Of a DNA stretch of 64,000 nucleotides, positions 26,971-35,146 are shown in pieces. The number at the start of each line of letters is the position of its first letter. Position 1 is the first letter of the stretch. The position numbers and the translations under genes are program-made. Source of the DNA: Chitinophaga chungangae. Its GTDB lineage: Bacteria; Bacteroidota; Bacteroidia; Chitinophagales; Chitinophagaceae. The notes beneath the pieces are model-generated. The model searched no databases and was not told the DNA's origin. It saw only the letters and a list, made by a program, of their open reading frames with translations. The stretch covers positions 372,001 to 436,000 of the forward strand of contig NZ_JAGHKP010000001.1 of assembly GCF_017742215.1 (NCBI RefSeq), written 5' to 3'.

Positions 26971-28041
26971 TCATCGTTTAGCCATTCTTTTTTTGACAAT
27001 GAACTTCCGGCGGTACCAGATCAGGATTCCCGACAGCGCCAGGGCGCCCGGCGTGAGGCCCAGCAACGTCCACAGTATTTTCAGGGGGATGCCGCCGTAG
27101 TTGCCGAAATGCAGGGGAATTACGCTGGCGTTGAGTTTCTGGGAGAAGCCGGCCGTTTTGAAATCTATCTTTTTCACCACTTTACCGTCTTCCGGCTGTA
27201 CGGACACGGTGCTGGAATATTCCCCGAAAAGCGCGGGCTCACCCGCATTGCCAAGGAACAATACGGGCCCGCCGGCAGTTTTCGGCGGACGTATGCCCAT
27301 GATCGTTATACCGGGTATTTCAGCGCGCGCAACCGTTAGGAGGTGGTCGTAATCGATCGGCTCCTGCGGGATTTCATAGGCGGTCGTTTTCGCCACCCGC
27401 GAGCTCACCACCCTCAGCTGGATGGTGATGCCGGTGATCACCATCAGCAGGTTAAACAGCAGCGCCCAAACTCCCACAACGCGGTGCAGGTTGCGCCAGC
27501 GGCGCTGGCGGTATTTCCATTCTATCTTGTCGCGGAAAGTGAGCACTTTACCGAGATGTTTGCGGTAAACGTACAGCCCCGTCGCGATGGAAATGAGCAT
27601 CAGCACGGTTGCGCAGAGAATAATGATGGAACCGTTGCGGCCGCTCAACAACGTAAAATGCAGGAACAGCAGCCAGCCGGTGAAATAATTTTTATTGCCG
27701 CGGCGGTAGATCACTTCGCCCGTGTATGGGTCCAGGTAGTTGTACACTTTGTCTTCCGCCGAATACTCCGCCCGCATAATGAGGCTTTCGTTCGGCGCCT
27801 GCGGCAGGCGCAGGAAAGTGAGGTACGGGCTTCCCGGATTGGCGGCCGCTCCTTTTTGGTACAGCTCGTTGAGCGGCAGGCGGTCGCCGCCGGGTTTTAC
27901 TTCATACAACCCTTTATTGACCGCATGGTCTATCTCGTCGCTGAATACAAGCAGGCTGCCGGTAAAACTTAATAGCAGGAGAAAAACTCCTGCTATTAAG
28001 CCCGTTATACGGTGTATCTTAAATATCTGCTGATTGAGCAC
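26971..28041 (-). CDS. PepSY-domain membrane protein (iron-uptake associated)
   Basis: This 356-residue protein has the PepSY-associated TM pattern: FKIHRITGLIAGVFLLLLSFTGSLLVFSDEID at the N-terminus, a periplasmic PepSY-like stretch, LHFTLLSGRNGSIIILCATVLMLISIATGLYVYRK, then the conserved WRNLHRVVGVWALLFNLLMVITGI and a last TM near 325-345. Three to four membrane segments are evident. Such proteins are encoded next to siderophore receptors and are thought to reduce ferric siderophores or pass energy for uptake. It starts 2 nt after the TonB-receptor stop, so the two are one operon. Confidence 0.85.
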   Translation of the reverse strand: MLNQQIFKIHRITGLIAGVFLLLLSFTGSLLVFSDEIDHAVNKGLYEVKPGGDRLPLNELYQKGAAANPGSPYLTFLRLPQAPNESLIMRAEYSAEDKVYNYLDPYTGEVIYRRGNKNYFTGWLLFLHFTLLSGRNGSIIILCATVLMLISIATGLYVYRKHLGKVLTFRDKIEWKYRQRRWRNLHRVVGVWALLFNLLMVITGITIQLRVVSSRVAKTTAYEIPQEPIDYDHLLTVARAEIPGITIMGIRPPKTAGGPVLFLGNAGEPALFGEYSSTVSVQPEDGKVVKKIDFKTAGFSQKLNASVIPLHFGNYGGIPLKILWTLLGLTPGALALSGILIWYRRKFIVKKRMAKR

Positions 28042-28043
28042 GG

Positions 28044-30398
28044 TCAGAATTTGTAATTGTAGTTCAGGGTTACGCGTGCGCCGGTACCTTTGATCCAGTT
28101 TTCATCACGCGCGTTCCATTGCGAAGATACAAGGTAGTAATCTGCATTAAAAAGATTTTCCACGCCTAAAGAGAGACGGCTGTGCGCGTCCAGCTCAAGA
28201 CCGCCGAGGAAACTGAAGGTGGTGAACCCGTCCACCGGGCCGGTACCGTAAGAATACAGGCCGTTCACCGGTTCAAAGCGGTCGCGTTTGCCGGAATGCA
28301 GCATTTGCAGGCGGAAGTTCAGTTTTTCGATGGGCGCGTAACGTACGTAGGCGGTCACTTTGGGCGCGGCAATGCGGTCGCTGCCGATGTATTTGTCTGC
28401 CGCGTCGCCGTATTTGCCGTTATCGTCGATGTCCTGTTTGCCTTCGATGTAGGAGTAAGAAGCGCCCACGCCGAGGTTGGGCAGAATGCTTGCGTCTGCC
28501 GCGATCTCGAAACCGTATACTTTTTCAGGCGCGCGCTGTATCTCGAATTTGCCGTTTACTTCCTTGAATGAAGAGCCGAGTTTGGAAGTGCTGATATAGT
28601 AACTGGCTTCCAGTTCCAGCGGGCCGAGCGTGCTGTTGAAACCGGCTTCGTAGTTGTTGGCGATCACCGCTTCGGTTTTCAGCATCGACACGGTGTTTTC
28701 TTTGGCGGCGCGCAGGATGCGGCCCAGCTCCATGATGGAAAAGCTTTGTGAATAACTGATGAAGGGCTTGAAGAACCTGAACCGGTTGTAACGCAGGCCG
28801 GCATTGTATACCAGCGCATTGTAGCTGAGGTCGCCGCCAGCCACGCTTACACCGCCTTCGGTGAACTCGCCGGTAACGCGGTTCAGCTGTTTAACGGTCA
28901 CATAATCCGGTATGCTGATGTTGATGTTCTCGAAACGCGCGCCTGCTTTGAACACGAAATGTTTGTACAGGTTAAGCTTTACCTGCGCGTAGGGCGCATA
29001 GTTCTTCATGTCCATATCGGGCACCCAGGTACGGCCGTCGAGCAGGCTTTGGGAGGTTTTGTCGTTCATATAATCCAAACCGTACACCAGCGACAGGTCG
29101 TAATTGTGATTGATATGCACCGGTGTGCTGAGGTTGATGCGCGCGCCCTGTTTGGCGGATGATATCTCGGACTGGCCGCCGAACTCGAAACTGGGCACCC
29201 AGCTGTACACGGTTTTGAAACGCTGCATGTACAGGTTCACGTCCAGGTCCGTGCCGCCGATAATGCCTTCGCTGCTCCAGCGCAGGCTGGCGTTGTGGTT
29301 GTAGGGCGTGCCTTCCGGGTCGCCGGGGCGGTTGCCGATGATGCCGGTGGCGGCGGAATCTTTATTCAAAAATTTACCGGGTTTCAGGATGTAATCGCTG
29401 CGCTGCTGGCTGCCGAAGAAGTTGTACATCATTTCCACGCGGTTGCGGGTGTTAATGTCGTACCCGATCTTTGCAAAGCCGTTCCAGATCTGCGATTCGC
29501 CAAGACTGTACTCGGGGGAGTTCACTATGCCGTTGGCGTCTTTGTAAACGCCGGTCTGCTCGTAATGACCAGACACTACGAAGTCCCATTTTTTATACGA
29601 GCCGCTCAGCAGCTGGCCCACTGCAAACCCGCCGGTATGCTGCGCTTCCACCAGCTGGGTGTTGGCGCCGAGCGTGGTTTCGCCGTGAATGCCCGGCTGT
29701 TTTTTGTTGCCTTTTTTGGTGATGTAGTTGATCAGGCCGCCGTCTGCCCCGTTGCCGTAAATGGCGGTAGCGCCTTTGATCACTTCCACGCGCTCGATGG
29801 CGGAGGGGTCGATGCTGCGGATGTCGCGGCTGCCGTTGCGGAGCGGCGTGCTCTGCGGGATGCCGTCGATCATTACGAGTACGTTGCGGCCGCGGAGGGT
29901 TTGACCGGTGTTGCTGGTGGAGTTATCGTTCACGCCAAGGCCGGGAACGGTGTTGGCGAGCACGGACATGATATTGTTGTTGATGCTCTTCTGCGCTTCG
30001 ATATCGCGGGGGCTAACGATGGTAACCGATGATGGCACTTCGTCGAGCGTTTCTTTTTTGCGGCTGGCGGATACGATCACTTCCTGCAGGTCCCCGTTGG
30101 ATTGCATGGTCACGTCCTGTATGGTGGTATCGGCCGTAAAAGCGACGTTCTGTTCTGAAGTGGTGAAACCTACGCCGGAAAAACGCAGGAAGTGCGAACC
30201 GGAGGGTGCTGAGAGTGTATAATTGCCGTTGGCGTTGGCTACGGTGCCTTTTTTGATGCCCGGAATGCTGATGTTGGCGAATGGAACGGGCTGCCCCTGG
30301 TCGTTGCGCACGGTGCCTTTGATCACGCCCTGGGGGGCCTGCGCCTGGGCGGTCATGGAAGCCGCTGCTAATACGGCTATCGTAAATATCTTCCTCAT
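28044..30398 (-). CDS. TonB-dependent receptor, siderophore type
   Basis: This 784-residue outer-membrane protein has a signal peptide (1-19, MTAQA), a carboxypeptidase-D-regulatory-like domain (about 22-105, GVIKGTVRNDQGQPVPFANISIPG), a plug domain (about 110-235, containing SVTIVSPRDIEAQ, GQTLRGRNVLVMIDGIPQ and ERVEVIKGATAIYGNGADGGLINYITKKG) and a 22-strand barrel ending in the aromatic tail NYNYKF. It belongs with TonB-dependent siderophore receptors rather than SusC, since no SusD follows. The PepSY gene 2 nt downstream supports iron-siderophore uptake. The promoter has a -7 box and an inverted repeat (30419-30455). Confidence 0.9.
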   Translation of the reverse strand: MRKIFTIAVLAAASMTAQAQAPQGVIKGTVRNDQGQPVPFANISIPGIKKGTVANANGNYTLSAPSGSHFLRFSGVGFTTSEQNVAFTADTTIQDVTMQSNGDLQEVIVSASRKKETLDEVPSSVTIVSPRDIEAQKSINNNIMSVLANTVPGLGVNDNSTSNTGQTLRGRNVLVMIDGIPQSTPLRNGSRDIRSIDPSAIERVEVIKGATAIYGNGADGGLINYITKKGNKKQPGIHGETTLGANTQLVEAQHTGGFAVGQLLSGSYKKWDFVVSGHYEQTGVYKDANGIVNSPEYSLGESQIWNGFAKIGYDINTRNRVEMMYNFFGSQQRSDYILKPGKFLNKDSAATGIIGNRPGDPEGTPYNHNASLRWSSEGIIGGTDLDVNLYMQRFKTVYSWVPSFEFGGQSEISSAKQGARINLSTPVHINHNYDLSLVYGLDYMNDKTSQSLLDGRTWVPDMDMKNYAPYAQVKLNLYKHFVFKAGARFENINISIPDYVTVKQLNRVTGEFTEGGVSVAGGDLSYNALVYNAGLRYNRFRFFKPFISYSQSFSIMELGRILRAAKENTVSMLKTEAVIANNYEAGFNSTLGPLELEASYYISTSKLGSSFKEVNGKFEIQRAPEKVYGFEIAADASILPNLGVGASYSYIEGKQDIDDNGKYGDAADKYIGSDRIAAPKVTAYVRYAPIEKLNFRLQMLHSGKRDRFEPVNGLYSYGTGPVDGFTTFSFLGGLELDAHSRLSLGVENLFNADYYLVSSQWNARDENWIKGTGARVTLNYNYKF

Positions 30399-30418
30399 CT
30401 GATTTGTTAAAGTCGCCG

Positions 30419-30455
30419 CAAAGGTACCCCGCTGGAGAATGCGTATATTTACGCA
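30419..30455 (-). promoter_or_regulatory. TonB-receptor promoter with inverted-repeat operator candidate
   Basis: The minus-strand -7 box TACCTTTG is at 30419-30426. A perfect inverted repeat TGCGTA-tatt-TACGCA (30440-30455) covers the place of the -33 element. It is not a Fur-box consensus and could bind another regulator. Confidence 0.6.
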
Positions 30456-30589
30456 AAGCGGAAAAAGAATGATCGGATCGGGAAAAAACGTTAGAAACTG
30501 CCTTGGATAAATGTTATAACCTGACAGTACTTTAACAGTGTGTTAACAAAATACCACGTTAGTGTGATGGTATTGCTGTAGAACTACAT

Positions 30590-30853
30590 TATTTTTGGTT
30601 AACGCTTACAAGTTCGGGAACGGAAAGAGCCTAATCTATTAATACTAAGATTTCCAACTACTTATAATATAATTCGACAATCATAAAATATTTCCATGGG
30701 TTAACATTTAATAGTGTAAATCCATATTCTATGATGGCCCAAACTTTTTATTACCATGTCCTACTGAACGATCGATTCTTAAGATCATGTATTACACCTA
30801 GTGAAAGAACGATTTGTTTGCCGGGGCTGACTAACCATCAGCCCCCTTTTTTT
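30590..30853 (+). ncRNA. Candidate small RNA between promoter and orphan terminator
   Basis: A perfect -7 box TATTTTTG (30590-30597) predicts a start near 30602, and a strong intrinsic terminator ends at about 30853. The 250-nt interval is AT-rich, has no gene on the plus strand except a 47-codon frame (30731-30874) that runs through the terminator, and can form a stem with arms ATGG..ACA (30696-30706) and TGT..CCAT (30715-30725). No known RNA family was recognised. The rest of the 700-bp gap (30854-31048) shows no gene. Confidence 0.4.
30823..30853 (+). terminator. Strong plus-strand terminator without an upstream gene
   Basis: An 8-bp stem GGGGCTGA/TCAGCCCC (30823-30830 with 30838-30845), loop 7 nt, followed by C and eight T residues. 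Confidence 0.85.
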
Positions 30854-31048
30854 GCCCTATGGGCAAGGGTTTGAGCCCGGCTTCCCCTCTTTTTTCAACC
30901 GCCGTTGCGTCGCACACTTCAGCTTTTTTTTCCTTTTTTTCGCTGTAATTCTTTTTCAGGGATCTTTATTTTTCTTGAATAACACGTTTGTTAATCGTCC
31001 ATTCGCAAAATGGGGAAGGTTCCGGCGATTTATCACCCGGATAAAAAA

Positions 31049-31068
31049 GAGCGCCCGTTCAGGCGCTC
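31049..31068 (-). terminator. Terminator of the oxoamine synthase gene
   Basis: A 7-bp GC stem (31049-31055 with 31062-31068), loop 6 nt, followed on the minus strand by TTTTTT. It lies 30 nt after the stop. Confidence 0.85.
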
Positions 31069-31098
31069 CTTTTATTATACTGTACTTACTGTCGCTTG

Positions 31099-32340
31099 TT
31101 ATACCATCGGGATCTCGGCCACTGCATAAGTTTTCTGGTCAAGCTTCTGCTTGGTTTCGGTGAAAGCTTTCAGCGTCAGCTCGATGTCCTCGTCGGAGTG
31201 AGCCGCGGTCGGGATCAGGCGGTAGATGATCTGTCCTTTCGGGATCACAGGGTATACCACGATGGAGCAGAAAATATTGTAGTTCTCGCGGAGGTCTAGG
31301 CACATGGCGGTCGCTTCCGGGATGTCGCCCTGCAGGTAAATAGGCGTTACCGGGGAATTGGTGCGGCCGATGTTGAACCCTCTGTCTCGCAGGCCCTGCT
31401 GCAGTTTGTTCACGTTGCTCCAGAGTTTTGCCTTCATCTGCGGCTGCTGGCGCATGAGCTGCACGCGTTTCAGGTGGCCGATCACCAGCGGTAAAGGAAT
31501 GGATTTCGCGAAGATCTGCGAGCGCATATTGTAACGCAGGTAATTGATAATGGCTTTGTCGCCGCTCATAAACGCGCCGATGGAAGCGCCCGATTTCGCG
31601 AAGGTGTTGAACAGCAGGTCGATCTCGTCCTGCACGCCCTGTTCTTCGCCGGTACCGGCGCCGGTTTTGCCCATGGTGCCGAAGCCGTGCGCATCGTCTA
31701 CCATCAGGCGGAACTCGTACTGGCTTTTCAGCGCCGCGATCTCACGCAGCTTGCCCTGGTCGCCGGCCATGCCGAATACGCCCTCGGTGATCACGAGAAT
31801 GCCGCCGCCGCTGGTTTTGATGTACTCCACTGCGCGTTTCAGCTGTTTTTCGCAATCTTCTATATCGTTGTGTTTGAATACATAGCGGTGGCCCTGGTGC
31901 AGGCGCAGGCCGTCTACAATGGAAGCATGGCATTCCGCGTCGTACACGATCACGTCGCGGCGGTTGCAAATGGCGTCTATGGCGCTCATAATGCCCTGGT
32001 AACCGTAGTTCAGCAGCACCGTGTCTTCTTTGCCCATGTAATCGCTCAGCTCTTTTTCCAGCTGCTCATGGAAATTGGTGTTGCCGCTCATCATACGCGC
32101 ACCCATAGGGGCTGCGAGACCGTGTTCGGCCGCTGCTCTGGCATCGGTAGCCCTCACCTCGGGGTGATTGGCCAGGCCCAGATAGTTATTAAGGCTCCAT
32201 ACGATCTTTTCTTTACCCCGGAACTTCATCCTGGGGCCAATCTCGCCTTCCAGCTTGGGAAAGGCAAAATAACCGTGCGCTCTGTCGGAATGTTCTCCGA
32301 TAGGGCCCATATGCTTCAGCAGTTTCTCGAATATATCCAT
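31099..32340 (-). CDS. spt: Alpha-oxoamine synthase, serine palmitoyltransferase type
   Basis: This 413-residue PLP enzyme condenses an amino acid with an acyl thioester. Markers are KIVWSLNNYLGLANHPEV, MGARMMSGNTNFHEQLE, the His-stack region DAECHASIVDGLRLH, VDDAHGFGTMGKTGAGTGEEQG and the PLP lysine Lys249 in NTFAKSGASIGAF. It resembles the Bacteroidota serine palmitoyltransferases that start sphingolipid synthesis. The same family includes the enzyme that condenses cysteate with acyl-ACP for sulfonolipids, and the two cannot be told apart by eye. A phosphosulfolactate synthase lies about 6.6 kb away. It is cytoplasmic and monocistronic, with a TACCTTTG -7 box. Confidence 0.8.
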   Translation of the reverse strand: MDIFEKLLKHMGPIGEHSDRAHGYFAFPKLEGEIGPRMKFRGKEKIVWSLNNYLGLANHPEVRATDARAAAEHGLAAPMGARMMSGNTNFHEQLEKELSDYMGKEDTVLLNYGYQGIMSAIDAICNRRDVIVYDAECHASIVDGLRLHQGHRYVFKHNDIEDCEKQLKRAVEYIKTSGGGILVITEGVFGMAGDQGKLREIAALKSQYEFRLMVDDAHGFGTMGKTGAGTGEEQGVQDEIDLLFNTFAKSGASIGAFMSGDKAIINYLRYNMRSQIFAKSIPLPLVIGHLKRVQLMRQQPQMKAKLWSNVNKLQQGLRDRGFNIGRTNSPVTPIYLQGDIPEATAMCLDLRENYNIFCSIVVYPVIPKGQIIYRLIPTAAHSDEDIELTLKAFTETKQKLDQKTYAVAEIPMV

Positions 32341-32372
32341 ATGATTATTAAAATGAAATTAAAATTCCGCTA

Positions 32373-32380
32373 CAAAGGTA
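32373..32380 (-). promoter_or_regulatory. -7 box of the oxoamine synthase gene
   Basis: TACCTTTG on the minus strand, with TTTA 18 bp further upstream (32399-32402). The predicted leader is about 28 nt. Confidence 0.7.
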
Positions 32381-32479
32381 TTAAAATATTATTTTTTGTA
32401 AACTTAGGTTACTTTTACGGACAATTTTTTTCCACGTTCAGAACGGAGAGCTAACAAAGGAACAAATTTAAAAAGTAAT

Positions 32480-34156
32480 ATGAGCCGTATTAAAATTCTG
32501 GCCGTCCTTTTTATGATGACGGCGCCGGCGGTATTTGGTCAAAAAGCCACTTCGCCGACAACGGGGTTTCCGCCCAGCTATGGAAAAAAAGCGCAAAAAG
32601 AAGTACCCAGGCCTAAATTGGTGGTAGGCATGGTGGTAGACCAGATGAGATGGGATTTCCTGTACCGTTATTACGACCGTTACACCAACGACGGCTTTAA
32701 ACGCCTCCTCAACGAAGGTTTTTCCTGCGAAAACACGCTGATCCCTTATACGCCGACCATTACCGCGTGCGGCCATACCTGCGCCTATACCGGCTCAGTA
32801 CCCGCCATTCACGGTATTATCGGTAACAACTGGTACAGCCGCGAGCTTGGCCGCAGCGTTTATTGCACCGAAGATACCGCGGCAACCGCCGTTGGCGGCA
32901 GCGACGCGCCGGGCCGCATGAGCCCCCGCAATATGCTCACTACCACCATCACGGACGAACTGCGCCTGGCTACCAACTTCCGCAGCAAAGTGGTGGGCGT
33001 GGCCATCAAAGACCGTGGCGCCATTCTCCCCGCGGGCCACAGCGCCAATGCCGCCTATTGGTTCGACGGCGCTACCGGCAACTTCATGACCAGCAACTAT
33101 TACATGACCAGCCTTCCCGCATGGGCACAGGCTTTCAACCGCCTGGGCCTGCCTGCGAAATATCTCAGCAAACCCTGGAATACACTGTACCCGGTAGAGA
33201 CCTACATCCAAAGCAGCGGCGACGATAAGCCCTACGAAGGCCGCTTCAGGGGCCAGCAGAACTCCGCCTTCCCCCACGAGCTCGCCGGCTCTATGGGCAA
33301 CAGCTTCGGACAACTGTCTTCCACCCCCTTCGGCAATACCTTCACCCTCGAGTTCGCCAAAGCGGCCCTGGAAGGTCACCAACTGGGCAAAGGCCCTGTT
33401 ACGGACTTCCTCGCGGTAAGCCTTTCCTCTACCGACTACGTAGGCCATCAGCACGGCCCCAACTCCGTGGAGGCTGAAGACACCTACCTGCGCCTCGATA
33501 AAGACCTCGGCGAGTTCTTCAAATTCCTTGACCAGAAAGTAGGCAAGGGCAACTGGCTGTTTTTCATCACGGCAGACCATGGCGTGGCGCACGTTCCCGG
33601 TTTCCTCGAAGAAAACAGGCTGCCCAACGGCCTTTGGAGCGAAAGCGCGATGGCGAAAGAACTTAACAATGCGGTCGAAAAACAATTCGGCATCAAAAAA
33701 GCCATCATTTCCAATTTCAACTACGAATTTTTCCTCGATATCGACGGCCTCGAAAAAGCGGGCAAACTGGACGAAGTGAAAAAATTCATTCTGAAAGAAG
33801 GCATGAAATGGCCCGGCGTTGCCAATATGGTGGACCTTCACCAGCTGGCTTCCACTACACTGCCCGAACCGCAGAAATTCATGATGACCAACGGTTTCAA
33901 CGCACACCGCAGCGGCGACATTATGGTAGTGCTGCAGCCGGGCTGGCTGGCAGGTGGTAAAACCGGCACCACGCACGGTCTCTGGAACCCGTACGACGCG
34001 CATATCCCGCTGGTATGGATGGGCTGGGGCGTAAAACCCGGCAAAACCAACCGCACCACGCATATGACGGACATTGCGCCCACCGTGGCCGCCATGCTCC
34101 GCATCCAGATGCCGAGCGGCAACGTGGGGAATCCTATCCAGGAAGTAACAAAATAA
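32480..34156 (+). CDS. PafA-like alkaline phosphatase
   Basis: This 558-residue exported protein (signal peptide 1-20, AVFGQ) belongs to the alkaline phosphatase superfamily, PafA branch, which releases phosphate from monoesters. Residues that fit the family: Asp54 in VVDQMRWD (metal), the nucleophile Thr95 in PTITACGHT, the Asn after it in GIIGNNWYSR, Lys in AIKDRGAILPAGHSAN, the metal ligands in SSTDYVGHQHG and TADHGVAHVPG, and the late His in GTTHG. The threonine (not serine) nucleophile marks the PafA type. It is divergent from the oxoamine synthase gene. A long hairpin terminator follows. Confidence 0.9.
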   Translation: MSRIKILAVLFMMTAPAVFGQKATSPTTGFPPSYGKKAQKEVPRPKLVVGMVVDQMRWDFLYRYYDRYTNDGFKRLLNEGFSCENTLIPYTPTITACGHTCAYTGSVPAIHGIIGNNWYSRELGRSVYCTEDTAATAVGGSDAPGRMSPRNMLTTTITDELRLATNFRSKVVGVAIKDRGAILPAGHSANAAYWFDGATGNFMTSNYYMTSLPAWAQAFNRLGLPAKYLSKPWNTLYPVETYIQSSGDDKPYEGRFRGQQNSAFPHELAGSMGNSFGQLSSTPFGNTFTLEFAKAALEGHQLGKGPVTDFLAVSLSSTDYVGHQHGPNSVEAEDTYLRLDKDLGEFFKFLDQKVGKGNWLFFITADHGVAHVPGFLEENRLPNGLWSESAMAKELNNAVEKQFGIKKAIISNFNYEFFLDIDGLEKAGKLDEVKKFILKEGMKWPGVANMVDLHQLASTTLPEPQKFMMTNGFNAHRSGDIMVVLQPGWLAGGKTGTTHGLWNPYDAHIPLVWMGWGVKPGKTNRTTHMTDIAPTVAAMLRIQMPSGNVGNPIQEVTK

Positions 34157-34214
34157 CGGGATGCGGCAACCCCGGTACGCCGGATGCCGTAATATCAGCA
34201 GATAATTAATGAGC

Positions 34215-34254
34215 AAAAACCTCTGTCAGACGTAAAAATCCGGCAGAGGTTTTT
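34215..34254 (+). terminator. Terminator of the PafA-like gene
   Basis: An 11-bp stem (34215-34225 with 34244-34254) with an 18-nt loop and a T-run. Confidence 0.8.
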
Positions 34255-34303
34255 TGTTTTCAGTAAGTTACACATGCGTTAATATCATTAAAAATAATTC
34301 GCT

Positions 34304-34311
34304 TACATTTG
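34304..34311 (+). promoter_or_regulatory. -7 box 4 nt before the enoyl-CoA hydratase ATG
   Basis: TACATTTG is a perfect TAnnTTTG ending 4 nt before ATG 34316. By comparison with the SRP RNA promoter, transcription would begin at the A of the ATG, so the mRNA is probably leaderless. Confidence 0.7.
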
Positions 34312-34315
34312 GAAG

Positions 34316-35089
34316 ATGTCCGCCGTTACCTATCATATCGCAGACCGGATCGCCACCATCACGCTTAACCGGCCGGAGAAACGCAACGCGCTGAACGGAG
34401 ACGTGGTGCGGGAATTGCGGGAAACGTTCGCCGCTGCTTCTGCAGACGACAATGTGAAAGTGGTGGTGCTGGCGGGAAATGGGAAAGCGTTTTGTGCCGG
34501 GGCGGACCTGGATTACCTGCAGCAGCTGCAGGCCAATAACCTGGAAGCCAACCTGGCAGACAGCCGCGAGCTGATGTTGCTGATGCAGGAGATCTACCGT
34601 ATGGAAAAAGTTGTGATCGCCCGGATAGAGGGAGATGCGATTGCCGGCGGTTGCGGCCTGGCCACCATCGCCGATCTGAGCTACGCCGTTCCGGACGCCC
34701 GTTTTGGGTATACGGAAGTAAAAATCGGCTTCGTGCCCGCGCTGGTAAGCGTGTTTCTCGTCCGTAAAATAGGGGAGGGCCGCGCGCGCGACCTGTTGCT
34801 CACCGGCAGGCTGATCACCGCAGAAAAAGCCGCCGCATTCGGCCTGATCAACGAAATCGTACCGGCCGGCACTATAAAGGATTACGTGCAGCAGGTGGCG
34901 GTGAGCCTTTGTGTGGATGCGTCCGCTAATTCACTGAACGTCACAAAAAAACTGATAAGCGCAGCGCTGGAAAATCCGCTGACGGAAGCGCTGGAATCCG
35001 CTGCCCGCATCAATGCCGAAACAAGGCAGCACCCGGACTGCCGCAAGGGCGTCGGGGCATTTTTGAATAAGCTAAAACCAGACTGGTAA
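34316..35089 (+). CDS. Enoyl-CoA hydratase/isomerase family protein
   Basis: This 257-residue crotonase-fold enzyme has the usual start (IADRIATITLNRPEKRNALNGDVV), the first oxyanion-hole region GNGKAFCAGADLDYL and the second, IEGDAIAGGCGLATIADLSYA, followed by FGYTEVKIGFVPA with the catalytic Glu. The C-terminal helices are complete. It could act in fatty-acid or branched-chain amino-acid breakdown, for instance as methylglutaconyl-CoA hydratase; the sequence does not decide. The 5' end of the frame lies directly at the promoter, suggesting a leaderless message. It may be cotranscribed with the exported protein 57 nt downstream. Confidence 0.88.
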   Translation: MSAVTYHIADRIATITLNRPEKRNALNGDVVRELRETFAAASADDNVKVVVLAGNGKAFCAGADLDYLQQLQANNLEANLADSRELMLLMQEIYRMEKVVIARIEGDAIAGGCGLATIADLSYAVPDARFGYTEVKIGFVPALVSVFLVRKIGEGRARDLLLTGRLITAEKAAAFGLINEIVPAGTIKDYVQQVAVSLCVDASANSLNVTKKLISAALENPLTEALESAARINAETRQHPDCRKGVGAFLNKLKPDW

Positions 35090-35146
35090 AGGGTTTTGAC
35101 CTTTTGGCACAGATTTTTCTCAACACCTATGTATTAACTAACAATT

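Noticed and set aside
30852..31163. 103-codon frame before the oxoamine synthase terminator
   Set aside because: Phe-rich translation of poly-T tracts; runs across a terminator into the antisense of a certain gene.
31099..32340. 2-amino-3-ketobutyrate CoA ligase (kbl) or 8-amino-7-oxononanoate synthase (bioF)
   Set aside because: The motifs and N-terminal extension (AHGYFAFPKLEGEIGPRMKF) fit the Bacteroidota serine palmitoyltransferases better, and no tdh or bio genes are nearby. Kept as a less likely option.
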